From NCBI GenBank assembly GCA_003599625.1, contig QZIU01000019.1, positions 1 to 44,622 on the forward strand: a DNA stretch of 44,622 bases, read 5' to 3'. The position numbers were made by a program, and so were the translations under genes. The notes beneath the pieces were generated by a model that saw only the letters and a list, made by a program, of their open reading frames with translations, made no database searches and was not told where the DNA came from. This DNA is from Candidatus Parcubacteria bacterium (GTDB lineage Bacteria; Patescibacteriota; Minisyncoccia; UBA9983). Positions 26,838 to 34,340 of this stretch are shown here, piece after piece. Numbering within the stretch: position 1 is the stretch's first letter; each line of letters starts with the position of its first letter.

Positions 26838-27485
26838 CGCGAAGCGAAGCGAGCGCGACGGTGTGCCTATTGAAGAATGAGCCAACGAGTTAATTTGCGC
26901 TGCTTGCTTAAGTCGTAAATCGATGGAGGCGCAGCGAAAGCGAGTCTTAAAAGGCGTCGTAGCGCAAATTAGACCCGAAACCAAGTGATCTTACCATGGA
27001 CAGGATGAATCTCGCGGAAACGCGGGAGGAGGTCCGCACCGGTTAGCCGTGCAAAACTATCGGACGATCTGTGGTATGGAGTGAAAAGCTCATCGAACTT
27101 GGTAATAGCTGGTTCTCTCCGAAATAGCTTTAGGGCTAGCGTCCGTTTTACCTTCTGGGGGTAGAGCACTGGATGGTCTGCATAGGGAGAAATCTCGGCA
27201 GACCAATCAAACTCCGAATACCGGAAGGCATCAGACGGGCAGTCAGACCGTGGGGGCTAAGCTTCACTGGTCAAAAGGGGAACAGCCCGAATCTCAATCT
27301 AAGGTCCCTAAATCTCTGCTAAGTGTACTTAAGGAAGTGGAATTTCGATGACAGCGAGGAGGTTGGCTTAGAAGCAGCCATCCTTCAAAGAGTGCGTAAC
27401 AGCTCACTCGCTAAGAGATTCCGCGCCGCAAATAATCGGGACTAAAGCAGAGTACCGAAGGTGAGGGCTTGTGCGTAGCACAAGC

Positions 27486-27581
27486 AAGTTCATAAAGTAT
27501 AAAGTTCATAAAGTTCATAAAGTTTATAAGGAAACGTAATTTCTTTTAAAACTTTATAAACTTTAAACTTTATAACTTTAT
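27486..27581 (+). repeat. 23S insertion in the helix 45 region
   Basis: The left arm reiterates AAGTTCATAA/AAGTATAA; the right arm reads AACTTTATAAACTTTAAAC and complements it. It sits inside a GC stem, GCTTGTGCGTAGCACAAGC on one side and GCTCGCGCTGCGCGTGAGC on the other. Flanking 23S sequence places it in domain II near E. coli position 1170. Confidence 0.75.
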
Positions 27582-28142
27582 TGACTTGCTCGCGCTGCGC
27601 GTGAGCGGTAGGAGAGTATTCATATCTGCTGTGAAGTTCACGGGGTGACCCGGAATGGAGCGTTATGAAGTAAGAATGTTGGCACAAGTAACCACAATTC
27701 CGATGAAATATCGGAACGCCGCAAACCTCAGGTTTCCTTGGCAATGTTAATCAACCAAGGGTTAGTCGGGCCTAAGCCGATGGCGAAAGCCGCAGGCGAT
27801 GGACAAACGGTTAATATTCCGTTACCTCCTTATTTTTTCGATGGAGTGACGGAGGTTAGTATGTTGAGCGCATTATTGGATTTGCGTTATTGGCGCAAGG
27901 AATTTCGGCAGGTAAATCCGCCGAGTTTCCGCAAGGAAGATTCCAAGCGCAGATAAAACGCTTCGCTTTCGGGCGGAGTAATTCAACAAAGCAGCCTCCC
28001 AAGAAAAGCTTCTAGAGTTAAAGATAAGGAGTCCGTACCGAAAACCGACACAGGTAGGTGAGTCGAGTAGACTAAGGCGAACGGGTGAGTGTTTCCCAAG
28101 GAACTAGGCAAAAAAGCGACCGTAACTTCGGGATAAGGTCTC

Positions 28143-28324
28143 CCTAGCGCATCTCACTAAGGTGAGATGCTAAGAATTAAAAATTAAAAAATCAAAATGT
28201 AAAATTATTGTATTCGCTTTGCTCATGATTTAAATTGTCGTGAAGCGACACATAAATTTTTCATTTTTCATTTTTCATTTTTATTTTTTATTTTAAGCAC
28301 CGAACTTTTGTGAGGTGCGTTGGG
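28143..28324 (+). repeat. 23S insertion repeat, copy 2 (helix 63 region)
   Basis: It is identical to 26212-26386 apart from a few substitutions (GTCGCGAAG becomes GTCGTGAAG; GCCGAGC becomes ACCGAAC) and one extra 7-nt CATTTTT unit, giving 182 nt. It lies between GTAACTTCGGGATAAGG and CTGGCGACTGTTTACC, which flank helix 63 in E. coli. Confidence 0.9.
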
Positions 28325-28478
28325 GCGCAGCGAAAGTTCCTCTGGCGACTGTTTACCAAAAACACAGCTCCCTGCTAACTCGTAAGAGGATGTATAGGGG
28401 GTGACGCTTGACCAATGCGAGAAGGTCAAAATGCGCTGGTCTCATCAGTAATGGTGAGGCTGCCGTGCATTAAGCCCT

Positions 28479-28530
<52 letters not shown>

Positions 28531-29084
28531 AGGTAAGTTCTGACGCGCACGAATAGCGTAACGACTGGAGGACTGTCTCGGGAAACAGCCCGGTGAAAAT
28601 ACAATACCGGTGAAGATGCCGGTTACCTGCAGCTAGACGAAAAGACCCCGGAAGCTTTACTACAACTTGGTATTGGCTTTAGGTTTTTAATGCGTAGCAT
28701 AGGCGGGAGGCTTTGAAGTGTTCCTTTTGGGGGACATGGAGCCGCCAGTGAAATACCGCTCTTTAAAAATCTAAAATCTAACCTCAGCGGCAAAAACGCT
28801 GGGAGACAGTGCCTGGCGGGTAGTTTGATTGGGGCGATTCCCTCCTAAAAAGTAACGGAGGGGTCTACAAAGGTCGGCTAGGCGCGGATGGAAACCGTGC
28901 CGATAGTGTAATGGCAAAAGCCGGCTTAACTGCAAGACGGACAGGTCGAGCAGATGCGAAAGCAGAGCATAGTGAACCGACCATGCGCATTAGACGCGGT
29001 GGAGGATTAACGGATAAAAGCTACTCCGGGGATAACAGGCTGGTAGTGCCCAAGAGTTCATATCGACGGCACTGTTCGGCACCT

Positions 29085-29417
29085 TAACATATCGGGGTGC
29101 GGCGCGAGAAATCGCGCAGCCGGGTCAAAGCATATTAGGAGAATGTGTTTTGATTGAAATATTGGCTTATAACGGTGAACTCCATGCTATTATATATACA
29201 TGGACAATACCGTGGGAAGTCTAATTCAATATCAGAAATCTATTGTTGTGTTGATAAAATGTATAATTGAATTATGACCCTGTAGAGACTTGTCATTATT
29301 AATATGACGGAGTTTTCATTTTTTAAAGTGGAAGCTAAGACGCCAACCCCTGTCTTTGGATTTTGACAGGGTGAAGATATAGTCCGATCCTGCCGGTAAC
29401 GGCAGAAAAACAAACAG
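29085..29417 (+). mobile_element. Group I intron 1 in 23S rRNA (333 nt, no endonuclease gene)
   Basis: The exon junction GGCACCT|CGATGTCGG is interrupted between T29084 and C29418. The 5' exon ends in T and the intron ends in G29417, as group I rules require. The internal guide GGGGTGC (29094-29100) pairs with the exon GCACCT, with the terminal U-G wobble. Core elements are AATACCGTGGGAAG (29206), TGTAGAGACTTG (29281) and AAGATATAGTCC (29373). By E. coli numbering recalled from modified bases, the site is U2500/C2501. Confidence 0.92.
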
Positions 29418-29510
29418 CGATGTCGGCTCAACCTATCCTGGGGCTGGAGAAGGTCCCAAGGGTTTGGCTGTTCGCCAATTAAAAGGTTACGTGAGCTGGG
29501 TTCAAACCGT

Positions 29511-30202
29511 CAATTTGGCGGCTCCCGATAGTAATATCGGGATGCAAAATCGACTCATATCGGTGGATTCCTAATAATACAATTGTGTTTCAACCTGTCG
29601 TATGTTAGGATAATACCGAGGGAAGTTGTGTATGCAAAACAAAATTTCGTCAACAACAATGGCGTATCTTGCTGGATTTTTGGATGGCGATGGAAGTATC
29701 TACGTGAGGCTTAAACCGAATTCTACTTATAAGTATGGATTTCAGGTTGCTCCTTATGTAGTTTTCTTTCAATCATCAAAAAGCAAAGAAAATTTTGAGA
29801 AAGCGTGTTCTTTAATGAACTTTGGTTATACCAGGGAGCGAAAAGATGGAATTATGGAATTCATAATTGGTAAAAACGAAGATATAAAGAAATTTCTCAA
29901 AATTGTTAAGCCCTATTCCATAATGAAAAAACAGCAAATACTTCTTATGATTGAAATACTTGATTTTAAAGAAAAAATTAAAAGCAAGGAAGAATTTGAA
30001 GTGTTGATAAAATTAATAAATCGTTTTCAGGAATTAAATTATTCTAAAAAACGAAAATTGCGTGCATTAACCCCGTAGAGACTTGTCAGTTTAACTGGCA
30101 GAGTCGTTGCAGTGAAAGTCTGCGACGGCTAACACGTCGATTATCCCTTTTTAAGGGATAGTGGTATAGTCCATACATTTAGTAATAAATGAAGATAATA
30201 TG
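29511..30202 (+). mobile_element. Group I intron 2 in 23S rRNA (692 nt, with endonuclease gene)
   Basis: The exon AACCGT|CGTGAGACAGG is interrupted after T29510 and resumes at C30203; the intron ends in G. The guide GCGG (29518-29521 region) pairs with exon CCGT through a U-G wobble. Core motifs are AATACCGAGGGAAG (29612), CCCCGTAGAGACTTGTC (30071) and TGGTATAGTCC (30162). A hairpin TCCCGATAGTAATATCGGGA (29523-29542) lies in the 5' part. The site corresponds to E. coli U2593, a classic insertion site. Confidence 0.92.
29632..30078 (+). CDS. LAGLIDADG homing endonuclease, I-CreI-like
   Basis: A 148-aa protein inside intron 2. The single motif YLAGFLDGDGSIYV (near residue 13) supplies the catalytic Asp of a homodimeric LAGLIDADG enzyme. 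The following RLKPNSTYKYGFQVAPYVVF closely resembles I-CreI (IKPNQSYKFKHQLSL), which comes from the same 23S site in a chloroplast. It would cut intronless 23S genes to spread the intron. The ATG at 29632 follows the P motif closely, and the TAG stop lies inside the R core motif (GTAGAGACTT), so gene and ribozyme share bases. The frame is intact. Confidence 0.92.
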   Translation: MQNKISSTTMAYLAGFLDGDGSIYVRLKPNSTYKYGFQVAPYVVFFQSSKSKENFEKACSLMNFGYTRERKDGIMEFIIGKNEDIKKFLKIVKPYSIMKKQQILLMIEILDFKEKIKSKEEFEVLIKLINRFQELNYSKKRKLRALTP

Positions 30203-30343
30203 CGTGAGACAGGTTGGTCTCCTATCTGCTGCAGGCGTTTGATTCTTGAGGAGCTCTGCTCTTTGTACGAGAGGATCAGAGTGGACCGACCTCTGGTGTG
30301 CCGGCTGTCCTGCCAAGGGCAACGCCGGGTAGCTATGTCGGGA

Positions 30344-30375
<32 letters not shown>

Positions 30376-30542
30376 ACCCGCTCCAAGATTAGGAATCTTA
30401 GACAGGTTGTAGATGACGACCTCGATAGGCTCTAGGTGTACGCGCGGTAACGCGCTTAGCCGAGGAGTACTAATTGTCTTTTCCTGTTAGGAATTTTGTA
30501 AACTTTTTAAATTTTGAAACAAACCTGGATTTGAGTTCTTTA

Positions 30543-30650
30543 ATTCGGTGGCTTGGCGCCATGGAACCACCTGTTCCCATTCCGAACACAGAAGTGAAAC
30601 GTGGTAGCGGCGATGATACTCTTCGGGGGAAAGTAGCTAGCCGCCGGTTT
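30543..30650 (+). rRNA. rrf: 5S ribosomal RNA
   Basis: A roughly 108-nt RNA: TCGGTGGC... and ...GCCGCCGG form the end helix, with CCACCTGTTCCCATTCCGAACACAG and GTGAAACG loop sequences typical of bacterial 5S. It starts about 45 nt after 23S, on the same transcript. Ends are approximate. Confidence 0.95.
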
Positions 30651-30674
30651 AAAGAACTTAAGTCCGAAAAGAGT

Positions 30675-30711
30675 CAACCCATACGTCGAAATGACGGGTG
30701 GGTTTTTTCTT
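30675..30711 (+). terminator. Terminator of the rRNA unit
   Basis: AACCCATACGTC-GAAA-TGACGGGTGGGTT stem followed by TTTTCTTTT. Confidence 0.85.
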
Positions 30712-30741
30712 TTAAAAATTATTTTAAAAAAATTATTTTAG

Positions 30742-30771
30742 TTGACAACTCAATGGGGGGGGTGCTAGGCT
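30742..30771 (+). promoter_or_regulatory. Candidate promoter of the RiPP cluster with a G8 spacer tract
   Basis: TTGACA (30742-30747) and a weak -10 TAGGCT (30766-30771), with an 18-bp spacer containing eight consecutive G (30755-30762). Tract-length change would alter the spacing. A 150-nt leader follows, with a hairpin TGAAAATCA-GTGT-TGATTTTCA (30855-30876). Confidence 0.5.
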
Positions 30772-30925
30772 GAAGACTAGAAAAGATTCTTTAACAACAA
30801 AATACAAACAAAATCCTGTTTTCTGAATGATAATTCCAGCGCGTAACGCTTAAATGAAAATCAGTGTTGATTTTCAGCTTGAATGATTGTAAGGGGAAAA
30901 GGTGAGGAGGGAGGAATAAAAAACC

Positions 30926-31081
30926 ATGGAAAGAGAGCAGAAAGACTTACTTGTTATGACCGTTGATGATTTGAAAATTGGTGAAGACTTCCAGTTTTTA
31001 ACGGATGAACAGCTAGAGTTTTTGGCTGTTTGCGGAATCTGTAGCAATTGTTGTTATTCAGATTGCATTGGTGGGAATTAA
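30926..31081 (+). CDS. Putative RiPP precursor peptide, Cys-rich C-terminus (51 aa)
   Basis: A 51-codon gene with a strong ribosome binding site (GAGGAGGGAGGA, 30904-30915). The leader-like part (residues 1-35) is acidic and helical, including DFQFLTDEQLEFLAV. The tail CGICSNCCYSDCIGGN (36-51) packs five Cys into twelve positions: 36, 39, 42, 43 and 47. Leader plus short Cys-rich core, placed directly before a radical SAM/SPASM gene, is the hallmark of thioether RiPPs (sactipeptide or ranthipeptide type). I do not recognise a known precursor family. No dedicated protease or exporter gene is next to it. Confidence 0.75.
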   Translation: MEREQKDLLVMTVDDLKIGEDFQFLTDEQLEFLAVCGICSNCCYSDCIGGN

Positions 31082-31105
31082 GTAAGCCACTGTGCGAATA
31101 ATTTA

Positions 31106-31137
31106 TGCAGGGGTAAAATTTAAATTTTACCCCTGCA
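31106..31137 (+). repeat. Perfect 32-nt palindrome between precursor and maturase genes
   Basis: GCAGGGGTAAAATTT (31107-31121) is followed at once by its exact reverse complement (31122-31136); one more T-A pair extends it. No U-tract follows, so it is not a standard terminator. It may stabilise or process the mRNA so that the peptide is made in excess over the enzyme. Confidence 0.85.
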
Positions 31138-31155
31138 ATTTAAAAGGAGGTTAAA

Positions 31156-32223
31156 ATGATAAAATTGTGTCAATGGGACATTACTGGAGAATGTAATCTA
31201 AACTGCTCTTACTGCAGAGAAAAAAGAACAGAAAAGTTAACCACTCTCAATTTAGGGCAAATTTTTTCAATTATTGATCAGTTTGTAGACATGGAAGTTA
31301 AGATGGTAAATATTGCGGGAGGAGAACCATTAATTTTTAAGGAATTGCCAAAAGTATTGTCTTATCTAAGGCCTAAAGTAGAAACACTTGGTCTCACAAC
31401 AAACGCTACTCTCGTTTCTAATAAAAACGTAAGCATTATCAAAGATTTTTTTGATGGTGTGCAAGTAAGTCTAGATGGCGGCAACGCCAAGACACATGAT
31501 TCAGTAAGAGGCATTGGAACATTCAAAAAAACCGTCTGTGCTATTGAGTTAATGGTGAAAAAAGGTATTAATGTTATGACAAGGTTGACCATAACTCATC
31601 AGAATAAACACGATATTGCTAATTACATAAAACTCGCTTCTAGTTTAGGGTTAAAATCTGCCTATCTAAGAAGAGTTATCCCTAGTGGCAATAGCTATAA
31701 AACAGAACCACTTTCTTCTGACGAACTATTTCATGTTTTTAAAATTGCACATGCAACAGGAAAAAAATTCAATATACACATTGGTTCTGCTGATTATTTT
31801 TCTCAAATTTATTTTGATCAAAACGAGAAGTTAAAGGTAGAGAAAAATATGCAAGACCACCCTGGTAAGGTTTTAAGCGGTTGTTCAATAGGGATTGATG
31901 CGTTCTATGTAGCGCAAGATGGACAAGTTTTGTTCTGTCCTTATTTGCCTGTGTTTTGTGGTGACATGACTAAGGAACATTTATCAAGCATATGGGAAAA
32001 ATCTAGAATGTTTAAGATCAATCGCAATCTAAGAATGAACATTGAAGGAAAGTGTTCGAAATGCAAATATCTAATGTGTTGTGGCGGTTGTCCCGCTTAT
32101 GCTTTTCTTACCGAAGGCAAAATTACAGCATCTGATGCTGGCTGCTGGGTGAATGAACAGTCTTCCGTGTCAAATGATTTAACTATGACACCGAAACAGG
32201 TTCGGTTGAATGATTTATCATGA
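31156..32223 (+). CDS. Radical SAM/SPASM peptide maturase
   Basis: A 355-aa protein. CNLNCSYC (residues 13-20) is the CxxxCxxC site for the radical SAM iron-sulfur cluster, and GGEP (55-58) helps bind SAM. The C-terminal SPASM region has Cys 243, 261, 268, 300, 303, 308, 309, 312 and 330, enough for auxiliary clusters, with CGGCPAYAF as in the SkfB/PqqE/anSME group. It should install thioether or C-C bonds on the peptide encoded 75 bp upstream. AAAGGAGG precedes the ATG. Residues from about 344 on, including the stop, lie in the end of an insertion sequence, so the native tail was replaced; the domains remain complete. Confidence 0.87.
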   Translation: MIKLCQWDITGECNLNCSYCREKRTEKLTTLNLGQIFSIIDQFVDMEVKMVNIAGGEPLIFKELPKVLSYLRPKVETLGLTTNATLVSNKNVSIIKDFFDGVQVSLDGGNAKTHDSVRGIGTFKKTVCAIELMVKKGINVMTRLTITHQNKHDIANYIKLASSLGLKSAYLRRVIPSGNSYKTEPLSSDELFHVFKIAHATGKKFNIHIGSADYFSQIYFDQNEKLKVEKNMQDHPGKVLSGCSIGIDAFYVAQDGQVLFCPYLPVFCGDMTKEHLSSIWEKSRMFKINRNLRMNIEGKCSKCKYLMCCGGCPAYAFLTEGKITASDAGCWVNEQSSVSNDLTMTPKQVRLNDLS

Positions 32224-33419
32224 CACCGAAATTTCTCTTAATTTTATCCGGCGGCTTGATTCGACCGACAAGCCGCTTTTTGCTGTCATGGGTTTTCTGC
32301 AAGAGGTTAAGTTTCTTCCTGATGCTCCGTCTCAATTCGGCGGGATTCAAAGATTCGTAAAGAGTCTTCAATTCTTTCTTTTTTTCCGCCGAAACTTTGT
32401 CCGATTCCATAAGTCTTCCGTAAGGAGTCTTAGCTTTGTCGTATTTCTTCTTTATCTTGCCTTTTATCCTGGTTTTGGGCACAAGCTTGATGACCGGCTG
32501 GAAGAAATTCTTGAACAATCTCAGTTCGTTTCGGTAAAGATCGGAAAGAATTTGTCTTTCGGTTTCCGTGTCGTACCTAAGATAGCCGACCTCTTTTCTG
32601 ACATGGGTGGAATTCTTTTGCTCTACGAAACAATTGTCATTCTTCTTGTGCGGTCTTGATCTGGACAAATCTATGTTATTGTCCAGGCTGTATCTGTAGA
32701 TGTGATAGTTCATTATGTTTCCGCCGTTGTCCGGATGCATTTCTTTCCAAACGAAGGGAGAGCGGTTTCTGGCTTGATCTATGGACTGAAGGGCTCTTTC
32801 TTGACCTTTGCCCATTACCGCGTCTCCTTCCCACCAGCCGGAGAATATGCCAGTGACGGAAAGGGAATTTACTAATTCTCCCGAAGCCGAGGCTCCGCAA
32901 TGTTCGACAAAATCGATCTGCTCGGTTCCCGGATTTTCCCTGTCCAGTTCGGCGCTTGTTTTGGCGGGAACTTCGCTCTTCAAAGGAAAGTTATGGCTTT
33001 TCTTGCATTTTCTTCTTTCCCGCATGACTTCCTTTTCATGCTCCAGTTTCTTGTCTATGGTGGACGAGGTCATTTGCTTCAATTTATCGGCTGTTTCGTC
33101 GGAACAAATCAATTCTTTCAGCTTCTCACTCTGTCGGTCTCTTCCTTTAAGATCGTTTCCATTCTTTGGCCGCAAGGATAGTCAAAAATCTTCCACATGA
33201 CGGCCAGAGCCGTTCTGACCGGTCCGTCGTAATATTCTTTCCTCTTTTTTTCGTTTCCTTCAACTTGACCTTGTAATTAAACTTCTTGATGGCATATTTT
33301 CTTTCTTGTTCGAGATTTCTGCAATATTCATCAAGGATTAGACCTTTTTCCTTCTTACCCGCTTTGAGATACCTTTCTCTTAAGGTGTCCATATATTGTT
33401 TGGTGCTTTCCTTGTTCAT
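32183..33419 (-). pseudogene. Transposase with integrase catalytic domain, frameshifted
   Basis: Coding matter is spread over three frames. The N-terminal part (MNKESTKQYMDTLRERYLKA, start 33419) stays open to an A7 run near 33250. A middle part in the -1 frame (EYYDGPVRTALAVMWKIFDY, about 33235-33130) follows, then the main catalytic part to 32183: FVEHCGASASGE, SGWWEGDAVMGKGQE and HPDNGGNIMNYHIYRYS, with DDE-type positions. The A7 slip could be programmed frameshifting, but the second shift near 33130-33140 looks like a 1-nt deletion. The gene is therefore probably inactive. Its stop codon lies just outside the element, in the target sequence. Confidence 0.75.
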
Positions 33420-33516
33420 TGCTTTGACTATTAAACCGATAATTGTCAAAGCAATTTAGCATAAATATTATTTCGGTATCTTTTTATCTCATTTATCCGA
33501 TGGGGCTATAGTGTCA
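32186..33516. mobile_element. Insertion sequence with an rve-type (DDE) transposase
   Basis: The ends are TGACAC (32186) and its inverse GTGTCA (33511-33516). Each end has a second copy of an inner motif 35 bp inside: TGACACCGAAA (32221) on the left and, on the right, GATACCGAAA read inward (about 33481). This suggests paired transposase-binding sites. The element is about 1331 bp and carries a damaged transposase gene. No clear target-site duplication is visible. Confidence 0.75.
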
Positions 33517-33555
33517 TTTTAGGTGATAGAATGCGTCTTCTTGATTTTGTTGTAA

Positions 33556-33594
33556 AAAACTGGTATATTACATAAATATACCAGTTTTCTTTTT
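33556..33594 (+). terminator. Strong hairpin with T-tract just before the methyltransferase
   Basis: AAAACTGGTATAT (33556-33568) pairs over 13 bp with ATATACCAGTTTT (33576-33588), followed by CTTTTT. It ends 7 bp before the next ATG, so it either isolates that gene or attenuates it. Confidence 0.8.
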
Positions 33595-33601
33595 AACTAA
33601 C

Positions 33602-34156
33602 ATGAATAACATGCGTAACAAAAGAGAATTATCCTTAAAGAAATTTGTATTATCTAACTATATAAAGATAAAGTTGAGCAGTGCCATCGAATTGGGTTGT
33701 GGTAGTGGCAAGGATGCTTTGTGGCTTTCTAAAAAAATTGGTAAAAAAATTTTGGCAATAGATAAGGAAATTAAAAAAAATAACGATAATAAAAAAATCA
33801 TCAATGTTGAAGCCGACTATTTTGATGTAAAAAAGATTGCTAAGTACATAAAAGCCGATAATCGTTACGATTTAATTTACTCCTCTTACTCATTGTGTTT
33901 TAACGACAAGGAACAAATAATTAATGTTCTGCCTTTTTATTTTAAAAAGATAAAAAATGGAGGTACTTTTTATTTATTGGATTTTACATCAGATGAGGAG
34001 ATTGTATCAAAGAGAACAAATTTGTGGGAGATTTGGTTTTTTGATTTAATAAAAAAATATTTTGACCATTTTGAAATAAGAACAAAAAAAGTTTTTGAAA
34101 AAGAACATGGTCACACACACCGCATTTTTGAATTAGTTTGTTTTAATCCATCTTAA
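33602..34156 (+). CDS. Class I SAM-dependent methyltransferase
   Basis: A 184-aa Rossmann methyltransferase. Motif I is ELGCGSGKDALWLSKK (about residues 31-46), the acidic end of strand 2 is ILAIDKE, motif II/post-I is YDLIYSSYSLCF, and GGTFYLLDFTSD follows. It is TehB/NodS-like in build; the substrate is unknown. The sequence is very AT-rich, like the RiPP genes, and it could be a tailoring enzyme of that cluster now separated by the IS. An in-frame ATG at 33611 is an alternative start. No Shine-Dalgarno is visible. Confidence 0.75.
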   Translation: MNNMRNKRELSLKKFVLSNYIKIKLSSAIELGCGSGKDALWLSKKIGKKILAIDKEIKKNNDNKKIINVEADYFDVKKIAKYIKADNRYDLIYSSYSLCFNDKEQIINVLPFYFKKIKNGGTFYLLDFTSDEEIVSKRTNLWEIWFFDLIKKYFDHFEIRTKKVFEKEHGHTHRIFELVCFNPS

Positions 34157-34304
34157 AGTTTATAGAAAATTTTTTCCATCGGTTTGGAAAGCAGACTGGT
34201 GGAAAGATACGGGCATATCTACGAGGAAGTGTGGGGTTGCCGATTTCCGCAGAGAAAAAAATAGACAATAATCTCAACTTCTGTAATCTGTTTTTTCTTT
34301 GTGA

Positions 34305-34333
34305 TTGTAACCGAACCTTTAATTTTATATACT
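34305..34333 (+). promoter_or_regulatory. Promoter for a probably leaderless mRNA
   Basis: TTGTAA (34305-34310) and TATACT (34328-34333), with 17-bp spacing. The -10 ends 7 bp before the ATG at 34341, so transcription should begin at or next to the start codon. Confidence 0.6.
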
Positions 34334-34340
34334 ATAACCA

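Noticed and set aside
31082-31140. The palindrome at 31106-31137 as an intrinsic terminator
   Set aside because: It is followed by AATTTAAAAGG rather than a U-tract, and the maturase ribosome binding site comes directly after.
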